Notes under the pieces: generated by a model
The model's input: only the letters and a program-made list of their open reading frames with translations
Databases searched by the model: none
What the model was told of the DNA's origin: nothing
NCBI GenBank assembly: GCA_024364735.1
Contig: JAGFNQ010005191.1
Location: forward strand, 62,001-126,000
Length of the DNA: 64,000 nucleotides
Direction: 5' to 3'
DNA from: Boesenbergia rotunda
Taxonomy: Eukaryota; Streptophyta; Magnoliopsida; Zingiberales; Zingiberaceae
Position numbers and translations under genes: made by a program
Shown: positions 22,293 through 32,868 of the stretch, one piece after another
Layout of the letters: each line of letters opens with the position of its first letter
How positions within the stretch are numbered: position 1 is the stretch's first letter

Positions 22293-22603
22293 AACACTTG
22301 ATGTGGGTCCCGTAAGTGGACGGAAATGTCATCAAGTAATAAAATATCAATACACAGGAACTGTTGATTAAGTACCAGTCGATTAGGCAAGGACTAGCTA
22401 TCTAGACTTCTCTAGGTCGTGATAGAGAATAGCTTGCTAGAGGGAGAGAGAAAGAGAGGAGAAGAGAGAGAAAGAAATCTTAGGTCCTTGGGGAAGGGAC
22501 GGATGGGTGGAATCTAAGATTTCGGTTTCGCTACAATGCTAATTGATGTCTTGTATATTATTCATATCCTAATCTCCATGTCTATGTCCTTGTAGAGATC
22601 CTA

Positions 22604-22847
22604 AAGCCCTCGGGGCTATGGTGCAGCGGTAGGGCGACTAGTCGCTCTCCCAGGCATCCGTGGTTCGATCCCCAGCTACGGCGTATTTGCAGGAATTTTT
22701 CCTCCAAATGGGCACGAGCCCTGAGACGTTGGGCTTCTAGACCGCCCACCGCGAGTGCTTCCCGATTTACCCTGGCGGTCGGTGGGAAACTTCCATGGGG
22801 CCAGGCTGGTCGTCCGTGATTGGAAAAACCTCGTTAATCATTTTTTT
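22604..22847 (+). mobile_element. tRNA-derived SINE (about 244 bp)
   Basis: Starts aagccctcggggctatgg. It has an A-box-like tggtgcagcgg and a perfect B box ggttcgatccc (about 22672), then a body unrelated to tRNA, and ends in an oligo-T run (22841-22849). The 14-bp duplication ttgtagagatccta flanks it (22590-22603 and 22848-22861), and G's other LTR shows the empty site near 15615. The T-ended tail recalls plant Au-like SINEs; family not proven. Confidence 0.85.
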
Positions 22848-23390
22848 TTGTAGAGATCCTATCTATGTTCCGGTGTTAGCCCTGCAAAAGCGCACCGGAG
22901 TGCTTCTGCCTTTCACATCCAATGTCATTAAGTAAAATAGGTAACCTAGAGAGTCCAGTTAAAGGTTGGCCTCTGTCACAGGCTCCTTGGTCATATGTGT
23001 CTAGGTTACAATAGACACTTCCTAACATGGGATAAGGAGAAACTCATTATGTGGTGTTCGCTAACCTCTTGTAAGGGATTGACCTTCATTTCGAGGTAAT
23101 GCCCAAGACGTCCATTTGAAAGGATACCCTTGTCATAGGCGGCTGTACGAGTATACGATCTCGGACACTCCGTCTACATGGTGGACAAATCCTCACAAAT
23201 ACATGCATTTGCCATTCAAACATTTCCATAAGCACATGGTAGGCAACATATATATAGAACATAGACATTTCATTGAACAGGAAAAATGCATCAATATATA
23301 GTTCATACAACATCGTCTAATCCTATCTACTCCCTACATCCTACATTGGAGAACTACTCCATCACAAGAAGAATACAACAAGAAGAAGGT

Positions 23391-23395
23391 AATAA
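23391..23395. other. Target-site duplication of D (AATAA), left
   Basis: AATAA directly before TGTTGG; repeated at 32864-32868. Confidence 0.92.
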
Positions 23396-23509
23396 TGTTG
23401 GTGCAGAAATGCACCTAAGTCAAACCTGTGTTTTGATAATGGCAACATAGGTCAAAAGTTAAGTCTTTCTTGTTGTCTAACAAGTTTCTTGAGTGTACAG
23501 GAAAAAGCC

Positions 23510-23810
23510 CTAGCGAAAGGAATGCTAGGCTCTGGCGAAGGACTGCCAGAAAGGAAAAGACCTAGCAAAGGAATGCTAGGCTCTGGCGAAGGACTGCCAG
23601 AAAGGAAAAGATCTAGCAAAGGAATGCTGGGCACTGGCGAAGGACTGCCAGAATGGACAAGCCCTAGCGAAGGAATGCTAGGCCCTGGCGAAGGGCTGCC
23701 AGAAGTAAAGACCTAGCGAAGGACCGCTAGGCACCAAGCTAAGGGCTGCTTGGTACTCAAGACCTGGCGAAGGGCTGCCGGGCAAAAGTCCAACTGGAGG
23801 AGCCAGTTGG
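23510..23810 (+). repeat. Tandem hairpin array in U3 of LTR D
   Basis: Twelve consecutive inverted repeats: 23510-23528, 23532-23549, 23562-23579, 23583-23600, 23613-23630, 23634-23651, 23664-23681, 23685-23702, 23713-23730, 23734-23753, 23763-23782, 23790-23810. Stems alternate CTAGC/GCTAG and CTGGC/GCCAG, then CCAAGC/GCTTGG, CCTGGC/GCCGGG and CCAACTGG/CCAGTTGG. Loops are GAAGGAAT, GAAGGACT or close, AGGAG in the last. Same array at 31581-31881. Confidence 0.85.
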
Positions 23811-24122
23811 CACCAGGTAAATTCTCCCGAGAGGAGTAGGTGAGGACGCGTTTCCCTTGAGGGAACATTAGGCGTCGGTTCGACCTAGGGCTCCATTTTG
23901 GAGACCAAAGTCAGAACCAAGACAGCTAAGGCTGTATAAAATTATTGTTTTGTTGTGTTTTGGACTAACCCTTGATGCAGGACCAAAGGGACGTGTGTCT
24001 GCAACTCAGAGAGCCTCAAAGGAGTGAGGCAACAGCTGAGTAAGGCGCCCTAAGTGTCCAGGGCGCCCTCAAGGTGAACCAGAACCAAGCGAAGCAAAAT
24101 AGGCTTCAGCTGCTTACTGGGC

Positions 24123-24194
24123 AAGGCGCCCTCAGCAGCGAAGGCGCCTTCAGCAGCCAAGGCGCCTTCAGCAGCCAAGGCGCCTCCAGCTCTC
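24123..24194 (+). repeat. 18-bp tandem repeat with GGCGCC (4 copies)
   Basis: aaggcgccttcagcagcc and variants, four in a row. It occupies the place of the GGGCGCC array in LTRs A and B. Repeated at 32194-32265. Confidence 0.85.
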
Positions 24195-24794
24195 TCTGCG
24201 AAGCTTCAACTCAATCCAGCCGAGAAGACCGGGTCAACCAAGGCACCCTTAGCGACCAGGGCGCCCCAGAGGTCAAACCTCATCCCTATTCCGGTGCGAT
24301 AACTCTTGACCGAGCGAAGCACGGATCGGGTGACAAGTGGCAGGGCGCCCTCGACGACCAGGGCGCCCCTAGGTGCTATAAATAGCACCCCTCGACCCCG
24401 AGCTTCAACACTGCTTTCATTCAACGCTTCCAAATGCTCTGACGACTACGCTCTGCTCCAGGAACTTCCCAACTCAAGTCCGAAGCATCGTCGACCTCCC
24501 GCTGCACCGAAACTCGATCTACACCGGGAGTTGGTAAAACAGAGTGTAACTTTCTATTTACAGTCATTTTTGTAAATCTTACTCTGTAACCGTTTTGCGC
24601 ATTATAGAATTGCCCAAAGTAAACGGTCAATGACCGTGGGCCTTGGAGTAGGAGTCGACCCAGGCTCCGAACCAAGTAAACTACTGGTGTTTGCGTTGTT
24701 TGATTTTATTCCGCTGCGTAACTGCTCTTTCTGTTAAATCCGAACATTTTCCGATATTCACCCCCCCTCTATCGGTCTTTCTCGATCCAAAAAG

Positions 24795-24806
24795 TGGTAT
24801 CAGAGC
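24795..24806 (+). other. Primer binding site of D (initiator Met-tRNA)
   Basis: tggtatcagagc, two bases after the LTR. Confidence 0.92.
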
Positions 24807-25017
24807 GGGGAATTCAAACTTGGTGCAACCACCAGTTTGAAAATTTCGGATTTTAAAAAAAAAAAATTTTCGTTCGAATTCTTCTTTCAAGGTTGGTGCA
24901 ACACCCCTTGAAATCTGTTTTTATTTATTCTTCCCACACTACTAATCCAAGACCAAGTCTTGGAATATTTTTTTGTTGTTTTTTTTTGTGTTATTTGCTA
25001 TTTCAGAGTAGTAACAA
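24807..25017 (+). other. 5' untranslated leader of D
   Basis: 211 bp, aligned with B 7161-7362. Poly-A tract at about 24855 and T-rich tract near 24970; no ORF. Confidence 0.6.
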
Positions 25018-26669
25018 ATGGCCATCCAAGAAGGCTTTAGCACCGCCAGACCTCCACTTTTCAGTGGAGAAGACTTTTCTTACTGGAAAAGTCGAATGGA
25101 GGTCCACCTGAAAACTCAGGTGGATATGTGGATAATCATCCAGTCTGGACTAATGATTCCCACAAATGCTGAAGGCGTACCGCAAAACTACTCAGAGTGG
25201 GACACTGCCCTTAAACGTAAAATCGAAGCTGACGCCAAAGCAACTCAGACCCTCCAATGCAGACTAACGAAAGAGGAGCTGAACCGCGTAGGCCCTTTCA
25301 ACAGTGCCAAGGAGCTATGGGGTAAACTGATCGAGCTCCACGAAGGAACTTCAGATACGAGGATCAGCAAACGGGATCTGCTACTGAACAAGCTCTTCAC
25401 CATCAAGATGGCAGACAACGAGACAGCAGCCCAGCTCCATGCCAGAATCCAGGAATTGATGAACGGTCTTCACGCAATAGGTCACCAGGTTCAAAACCGT
25501 GATCTTATAAGGTATGCCCTAAACGCGTTCCCTAGGACCACCTTGTGGGCATCTATGGTAGATGCATACAAGGTCTCTAGGGATCTTTCAAAAATTAAGT
25601 TAGATGAGTTATTTTCTGAACTTGAACTTCATGAACAGACTAACTGCAATTTGGCCGAGAAAAGTATAGCTTTCTTTGCAGGGAAAACAGGAAGGACAAC
25701 TAAGAAGAAAACTCAAGTTGAACCCGAGTCTACCTCAGACTCAGAAACAGAAGATCAAGAAGGAGATCAATCTGAACTGGTCCGGCTAGCTCGAAACTAC
25801 TACAAAAAGTTGAAGAACCAAGCCAACACACGGAGAACAAGCCGAAGAAAGGATGAACCAGCTGAACCAGTAACTGACAAACACAAGCCCAACGTAACCT
25901 GCTACGAATGCAAGAAGAAGGGCCACTACAAGACTGAATGTCCAAGCCTAAAGGAGTCCAAAAAGACCAGAAAGAAGAAGGCACTCCAAGCAACCTGGGA
26001 TGAGTCTTCCTCAGAAGAAGAAGAAGAAGCACCCCAGTCCAATCTTCTAGCCCTGACCGCTTCGGATCAAATCGAGACTGACTCAGACTCGGACCAGGAC
26101 GACGGCAAGCTGACCTTCTCCGACGACGGCGAAATAAGGGTAACAGGTTTCTCAAAATTGCAATTAAATTCTCTTATCTCATATCTATCCCGAGATTTGG
26201 CGAAAGCCAAACTCCGAATCGAGTCCCTCCGACAGGAAGTAAAACTCCTGAAAGAGGGAGCTGAGTCTAAATCCTTAACTGAGAAAATTCAGGAAGGAAC
26301 CCCTGATCAAGTTGAAAAACTTGAATCAGAGAACTCCCCCTGAAAACTCAAGTTAAGGACTTACGAACAGCTTTAGAACGATTCACTTCTGGTTCCAAGA
26401 ATCTTGATATGATTCTTGGAAAACAGAAGTCTGTTCTAAACCGATCCGGACTTGGTTATAGAACCAAATCTCGGCAAAGATCTTACTTTGCTGTACTGAA
26501 CCAGTCAAGACCTAAAGTTCAGGCATGGGTGCCAAAACTGTGCCTGACCAAATCAAATGGTTCAAATCAATTTTGGATCCCCAAGGACAAGATTCACATC
26601 TTGCCTAACCCATACAGAGGCTTTAGTCCAGGGGGAGCCAAAATCAAAACAATTTTCATTATTAGATAA
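25018..26669 (+). pseudogene. gag: gag of element D, one late frameshift
   Basis: Copia structural protein. ATG (MAIQEGF) opens 441 codons to a TGA at 26341. Domains: N-terminal GEDFSYWKSRMEVHL, UBN2-type capsid region with ELWGKLIELHEGTSD (about residues 100-115), basic region, CCHC knuckle CYECKKKGHYKTEC (about residues 299-312), acidic Ser/Glu tract, coiled coil LAKAKLRIESLRQEVKLL. At 26335-26343 two extra bases compared with B shift the frame. The remaining C-terminal part (MILGKQKSVLN to the stop at 26667) continues in frame 3, as 26409-26669. Gag up to the knuckle is intact and may still be made. Confidence 0.93.
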
Positions 26670-27380
26670 TTTTTTTTGATTGCTTGTTTATTTAAATTTC
26701 TGCAAGTTGCCATGCTTAGAATTAGGAATGGTTAGACTTAAGGACTAATTTACTTGAAATTTGAAAACATAGTATTGGGAGGAGGTGAGATGATAGTACG
26801 TTGGGGAAACCAACTCTAATAAGATCAAGTCTACTTGGTCTCTTTAGACTGGTGAAACCAGCCGAAGCTACCGATCCAAGACCCAAGCTAGTTAGACCAG
26901 AAAATGACCTAATTTAATTTGAAAATGAAATTTCATTAAAAGGCTTTGTCAAGGAAAGGGTGGATGATCCCATAAGGCTACGGCCAAAGAAGGCCTAGTG
27001 CCTCGCCAAGACCTGGAAGCCAATTTTTGAAATTCAAATTCAAATTATCTTTTGTCAAATTCGAATCTAACTCAAATTTCAAATAATTATAGATTCTAAT
27101 CTGTTTTCAAAACTTCTATTTTTCAAACTTATTCTCTTTTTGAAAAACACTTAATCTGTTTTCAAAATTTCTATTTTTTTAAAAATAAAGAACTTTTTCG
27201 AAAATAAATTAAAATTCCTTTTTAAAACTAATTTTTACCCTCAAACCTGTCTCACAAAAACCTTAAGGCTAACGTGATTGAAAACCCTAGACTGGAGTGA
27301 GACAGACTAGGAAGTGAAACTCAATTAAGTTATCTCTAACTCAAATTGGATCCAAATCACCAAAAATTCTTTATGTGTAG
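26670..27380 (+). other. Gag-pol spacer of D
   Basis: 711 bp without an ORF between the gag stop and the pol frame, conserved in A and B. Contains aaggaaaggg..gatgatcc, the 27247-27305 stem-loop and a terminal tttatgtgtag that looks like a splice acceptor. Candidate donor ggtgagatg near 26771. Confidence 0.75.
27247..27305 (+). other. Conserved gag-pol spacer stem-loop (D)
   Basis: CTGTCTCAC at 27247-27255 and GTGAGACAG at 27297-27305, a perfect 9-bp stem. Confidence 0.6.
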
Positions 27381-30300
27381 GAACATAAAGATTTGGACCA
27401 ATGGATGTTAGATAGCGGGTGCTCCAGACACATGACTGGAGACAAATTGAAGTTCACCAAACTAAAAATCAAAGACCTGGGCTCAGTGGCCTTTGGAAAT
27501 AATGCTACACTCAAGGTAATTGGGTCAGGTAATATTGAACTTAAATCCAATTTCATTATTAAAAAGGTTCTATTGGTTGAAAACTTTAGTTTTAACTTAC
27601 TTAGCATAAGTCAGTTATGTGATTCTGGTTATGTAGTTACTTTCAATAATTCTAATTGCCTGATTAGAAATGCACAAGACTCAGAAATTATGCTTAAGGG
27701 CACTAGGAAAAACAATGTATACACTATTAATCTTCCCCTTATACCCAAATGCATGTTAACACAATTAGAACAATCAAAACTCTGGCATAGGAGATTAGGT
27801 CATACCAATCTAAGAACTATCTCAAAGATTACCCAACTCGGCTTAATCAAAGGTGTCCCCAAAATTAAGAATAATGAAAACCTAATATGTGAATCTTGTA
27901 ATCAAGGCAAACAAACCAAGTCTAGTCACAAATTGATCCAATCTGATCAAACCCAAACCACACTTGAGCTCCTACACCTTGACCTATTTGATTCACATGG
28001 AGCCAAGTCACTAAGTGGAAACCGATACTGCTTAGTGATAATTGATGACTACTCTAGGTTCACATGGGTCAGGTTTCTAAAGACCAAAGATGAAACCCTG
28101 AACCTATTTAACAACTTTTGTAAATTGATTGAGAATCAAAATGATACCAAAATCAAAAGACTTAGGTCTGACCACGGGGGAGAATTCGAGAATTAGAGAT
28201 TCGAAGAATTCTGCAAAATAAATGGATATAAACACGAATTTTCGTGTCCTAGAACACCCCAACAAAATGGTATAGTAGAAAGAAAAAATAGAACCCTACA
28301 GGAAGCTGCTAGGGCAATGCTCAATGGATTTGACCTACCTAACCATTATTGGGCAGAAGCAATTAGCACAACTTGCTATATCCAAAATAGGATTCTACCT
28401 AATAAAAGGTTAAATAAAACACCCTATGAACTTTACTACCATAGACTTCCAAACCTACACTATCTTAGAGTCTTTGGATGTAAAGTCCATATTCTTAATA
28501 CCAAAGACTATCTTAGAAAATTCCAATCCAAGTCAAACCCCGGCATCTTCTTAGGGTATTCTACAACAAGTAGAGCTTATAGAGTCTACAATAAGATAAC
28601 TAAGAAAATTGAAGAAACAACCAACTTAATATTTGATGAAGAAACTAACCCAAAATCTGATAACTCTGACTTAGCTTTATCAACTACTGATCAAGAAGAT
28701 AACGCTGAAGCCCCAATTGAATACTTTAATGATTTAACAATTGAACTAACTTCTGAATCAGTTGAACCAACCAATGAACCTAGAACTGAACCTATTGGAC
28801 CAGCTGGACCTGAAGCGGAGCCAAGTACTAGAAAAACCAAGAAACCCAGACTAAGTCATCCAACTGACCAAATCGTAGGTGATCCAACCTTAGGAGTCAG
28901 AACTAGAGCTTCCTATAGAAATCTCAGTCAAATAGCCATGATTTCAAAGATTGAACCTAAGACTATTGAGGAAGCCCTACCTGATCCTGATTGGATCTTA
29001 GCCATGCAAGAAGAGCTAGCCCAATTTGAGAGAAACCAAGTCTGGGAGTTAGTACCTAAACCTAAGGGCAAATCCGTAATTGATACTAAGTGGGTATTTA
29101 GGAATAAGTTAAACGATCAAGGTGAAATAGTCCGAAATAAAGCCCGCTTAGTAGCTAAGGGATTCAGCCAAGTAGAAGGGTTGGACTATGATGAAACCTA
29201 CGCCCCTATAGCTAGACTTGAGTCTATTAGGATGTTACTAGCCTTTGCATCCCATAAAGGATTTAAATTATACTAAATGGATGTAAAATCAGCCTTCTTA
29301 AATGGGCTTATTAAGGAAGAAGTTTATGTAGGACAACCCCCAGGATTTGAGGATATAGAAAAATCCGATCATGTCTACAAACTTAGTAAAGCCCTTTATG
29401 GACTAAAACAAGCACCCAGGGCTTGGTATGAAAGATTATCCAATTACCTGATTTCTAAAGAGTTCAAACAAGGTCAAATTGACCCAACCTTGTTTGTTAA
29501 AATTTTAGAAAAGGATATATTTATTGCCCAAATTTACGTAGATGATATAATATTTGGATCAACTAACTCTAAATTTCTAAAAGAATTTGTAACAATAATG
29601 GAGAATGAGTTTGAAATGAGTTTAGTTGGGGAACTTAACTTTTTTCTAGGGTTACAAATCAAACAAACTAAGGATGGAAATTATGTGCATCAATCTAAAT
29701 ATGCTAAAGAACTAATTAAGAAATTTAAAATGGATAACTCTAAAAGTATAAGTACCCCAATGGCCACAAATGTGAAAATAGATAATGACCCTGATGGTAA
29801 ACCAGTAGACCTAAAACTTTATAGAAGTATGATAGGAAGTCTACTATACCTTACAGCCAGCAGACCTGATATACTTTTTTCAGTAGGAATGTGCGCTAGG
29901 TACCAAACCTGTGCTAAGGAAACTCACTTAGCAGCCCTAAAACGAATTTTAAGATACATTAAGGGCACCCTAAATGTAGGGATATGGTACCCTAGGACTT
30001 CATCATTTAAGTTGTCAGGATACTCTGATTCTGACTATGCTGGTTGTAAATTAGATAGAAAAAGTACAAGTGGAAGCTGTCAACTTTTAGGAAACAGCTT
30101 AGTAAGTTGGTGTAGTAGGAAGCAACACTGTGTTGCTCTATCCACAACTGAAGCTGAATATGTAGCCTTAGGAGAGTGTGTAGCTCAACTCCTATGGATG
30201 ATGCACACCCTTAAGGACTTTCAGCTAAACTACAATCTGACTCAAGTAAATATTGACAATATTAGCTCAATTAACTTAACCAAAAACCCAATTCAACATT

Positions 30301-30479
30301 CTAGAACCAAACACATAGAAGTGAAACATCACTTTGTAAGAGATCACGTAGCTAGGGGTGAAATAGTCCTTAAGCATGTAGACTCCAAGTCCAACCTAGC
30401 TGACATATTCACTAAACCCCTACCTGAATCTGAGTTCAGCTCACTAAGAAGGCAGTTAGGATTATGCTTAGTAGAATAG
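27381..30479 (+). pseudogene. pol: pol of element D, nearly intact, two in-frame stops
   Basis: One frame of about 1030 codons, with stops only at 28194 (TAG) and 29274 (TAA). No ATG at the start: it opens gaacataaagatttggacc after an AG. Protease with WMLDSGCSRHMTGD; integrase with LWHRRLGHTN, DDYSRFTWVRFL, SDHGGEFEN; Pro/Glu-rich linker to about 28860; reverse transcriptase with NKARLVAKGFSQVEG, MDVKSAFLNG, QAPRAWYERL, YVDD at about 29540; RNase H with SDSDYAGCKLDRKS, ALSTTEAEYVAL and KHIEVKHHFVRDHV; ends GLCLVE. The stops fall inside the integrase core and just before the first catalytic Asp region of reverse transcriptase, so the unbroken polyprotein cannot be made. Confidence 0.95.
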
Positions 30480-31452
30480 AATCATTTGGTTTTGCCTCAA
30501 TTTTAAATATTTTAAATTGATTTTAAAATAGTATTTATTTTAAAGCTTTTCTAATTTAAAAATTGTTAATTTTGGCTTTAAATTTTTTTTTTTGACTTAG
30601 TTTTATTTCAAAAACTACCCCCTTCAAAGCTAGGGTTTTCTTCGAAATGGACTTAGCCTCGGCTCTAACCCTAGAATTGCATGCACCTATAGATCTAGAA
30701 GCCAGCATCTCACAAGCACCTTAGGGTACTTTGAGTGATAACCTAGAAAGGGTTGAGATGCTTAGGTCTTTGCCTTAACTCAAGATGCTTTAAGTCAGTG
30801 CATCTGCAGTAGTTGGGGCACTAAATACAACTTATACAGCAAACAAGTTAAGTGACAAGCTTAGAAAATCTAACTTGAACCGAAACACTTAACTTGACTA
30901 ACCCTAGCAAAAACTACTGTTTATAACAGTTAGTAAGTAGCTAATTGGGTTAGACAGGCCCCTACAGATATAATTGATTGATTTAGTGTAAATCTAACTG
31001 ATTCAGTACAGCAAATTATTTATTTTTTTACTCATGCTATATTTATTTGTTTTGATATATGGCAAAGGGGGAGATAGAGAAAGGAAAGAAAAAATTAATT
31101 ATTTTTCACATTTTTTTCTACATTTTTTTTCTTTATTCAAAAAGGTTCAAAATTTTGAGTTTTTTTTAGAAGTACTTAAGTTCTTCAAATTTCAAAATTC
31201 TGCTAAGTACTCTAGCTTAGATTTTTTTCCTTCAAAATTTTGCTAAGTACATTCAAAACTCTTTACTCAAGTTCTCAAATTTCTGCTATGTATCTTTTCT
31301 AAGTAACCAAAACTTAAGTTTTTCAAAATACAAGTAAGATTTTTTCCCACGAACTTTTGAAAAATCTAGGGGGAGATTCCCTCTAGGGGGAGGGATCAAA
31401 ACTGTCATGTTTTGCTTAAACTTAACTTTTTGAACTAGGGTTGCCATAAATC
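30480..31452 (+). other. 3' non-coding region of D
   Basis: About 1 kb, T/A-rich, aligned with B 12806-14202 but shorter because the AAGTACTTAAG repeats are few. No env-like ORF. Confidence 0.75.
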
Positions 31453-31466
31453 AAAAAGGGGGAGAT
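31453..31466 (+). other. Polypurine tract of D
   Basis: aaaaagggggaga before TGTTGG of the 3' LTR. Confidence 0.88.
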
Positions 31467-32863
31467 TGTTGGTGCAGAAATGCACCTAAGTCAAACCTGT
31501 GTTTTGATAATGGCAACATAGGTCAAAAGTTAAGTCTTTCTTGTTGTCTAACAAGTTTCTTGAGTGTACAGGAAAAAGCCCTAGCGAAAGGAATGCTAGG
31601 CTCTGGCGAAGGACTGCCAGAAAGGAAAAGACCTAGCAAAGGAATGCTAGGCTCTGGCGAAGGACTGCCAGAAAGGAAAAGATCTAGCAAAGGAATGCTG
31701 GGCACTGGCGAAGGACTGCCAGAATGGACAAGCCCTAGCGAAGGAATGCTAGGCCCTGGCGAAGGGCTGCCAGAAGTAAAGACCTAGCGAAGGACCGCTA
31801 GGCACCAAGCTAAGGGCTGCTTGGTACTCAAGACCTGGCGAAGGGCTGCCGGGCAAAAGTCCAACTGGAGGAGCCAGTTGGCACCAGGTAAATTCTCCCG
31901 AGAGGAGTAGGTGAGGACGCGTTTCCCTTGAGGGAACATTAGGCGTCGATTCGACCTAGGGCTCCATTTTGGAGACCAAAGTCAGAACCAAGACAGCTAA
32001 GGCTGTATAAAATTATTGTTTTGTTGTGTTTTGGACTAACCCTTGATGCAGGACCAAAGGGACGTGTGTCTGCAACTCAGAGAGCCTCAAAGGAGTGAGG
32101 CAACAGCTGAGTAAGGCGCCCTAAGTGTCCAGGGCGCCCTCAAGGTGAACCAGAACCAAGCGAAGCAAAATAGGCTTCAGCTGCTTACTGGGCAAGGCGC
32201 CCTTAGCAGCGAAGGCGCCTTCAGCAGCCAAGGCGCCTTCAGCAGCCAAGGCGCCTCCAGCTCTCTCTGCGAAGCTTCAACTCAATCCAGCCGAGAAGAC
32301 CGGGTCAACCAAGGCGCCCTTAGCGACCAGGGCGCCCCAGAGGTCAAACCTCATCCCTATTCCGGTGCGATAACTCTTGACCGAGCGAAGCACGGATCGG
32401 GTGACAAGTGGCAGGGCGCCCTCGACGACCAGGGCGCCCCTAGGTGCTATAAATAGCACCCCTCGACCCCGAGCTTCAACACTGCTTTCATTCAACGCTT
32501 CCAAATGCTCTGACGACTACGCTCTGCTCCAGGAACTTCCCAACTCAAGTCCGAAGCATCGTCGACCTCCCGCTGCACCGAAACTCGATCTACACCGGGA
32601 GTTGGTAAAACAGAGTGTAACTTTCTATTTACAGTCATTTTTGTAAATCTTACTCTGTAACCGTTTTGCGCATTATAGAATTGCCCAAAGTAAACGGTCA
32701 ACGACCGTGGGCCTTGGAGTAGGAGTCGACCCAGGCTCCGAACCAAGTAAACTACTGGTGTTTGCGTTGTTTGATTTTATTCCGCTGCGTAACTGCTTTT
32801 TCTGTTAAATCCGAACATTTTCCGATATTCACCCCCCCTCTATCGATCTTTCTCGATCCAACA
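31467..32863 (+). repeat. 3' LTR of D (1397 bp)
   Basis: Same length as the 5' LTR and almost identical. TATA at 32448-32455. Hairpin array 31581-31881. Confidence 0.95.
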
Positions 32864-32868
32864 AATAA
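32864..32868. other. Target-site duplication of D (AATAA), right
   Basis: AATAA after CCAACA; G's LTR resumes with tgctttctacaaccc as at about 16150. Confidence 0.92.

Larger units (their letters stand above)
22299..23395 (-). repeat. Right (5') LTR of G, first piece
   Basis: TGATGTGGG start next to the primer site. Matches 5782-5917 and 15445-16150. Interrupted by the SINE and ended by D at AATAA. Confidence 0.85.
23396..24792 (+). repeat. 5' LTR of D (1397 bp)
   Basis: TGTTGGTGCAG to ATCCAAAA (the 3' LTR keeps CCAACA). Hairpin array 23510-23810, 18-bp GGCGCC repeats 24123-24194, TATA box tataaata at 24377-24384 inside the palindrome GGTGCTATAAATAGCACC, then the conserved tail. Confidence 0.95.
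23396..32863 (+). mobile_element. Copia element D, full length and young, SIRE-like
   Basis: 9468 bp. LTRs of 1397 bp each (23396-24792, 31467-32863) differ at about seven positions by eye, Met-tRNA primer site, gag, spacer, pol, polypurine tract, AATAA duplication. Damage is slight: one frameshift late in gag and two in-frame stops in pol. At a substitution rate often used for grass LTRs (1.3e-8 per site per year) 0.5% would mean about 0.2 million years; the rate is an assumption. It is the best-preserved member of the A/B/D family here. Confidence 0.95.

Noticed and set aside
22604..22690. tRNA gene-like sequence with A and B boxes
   Set aside because: The body continues to an oligo-T tail, is flanked by a 14-bp duplication and has an empty site in the twin LTR: a SINE, not a tRNA gene. 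No cloverleaf was worked out.
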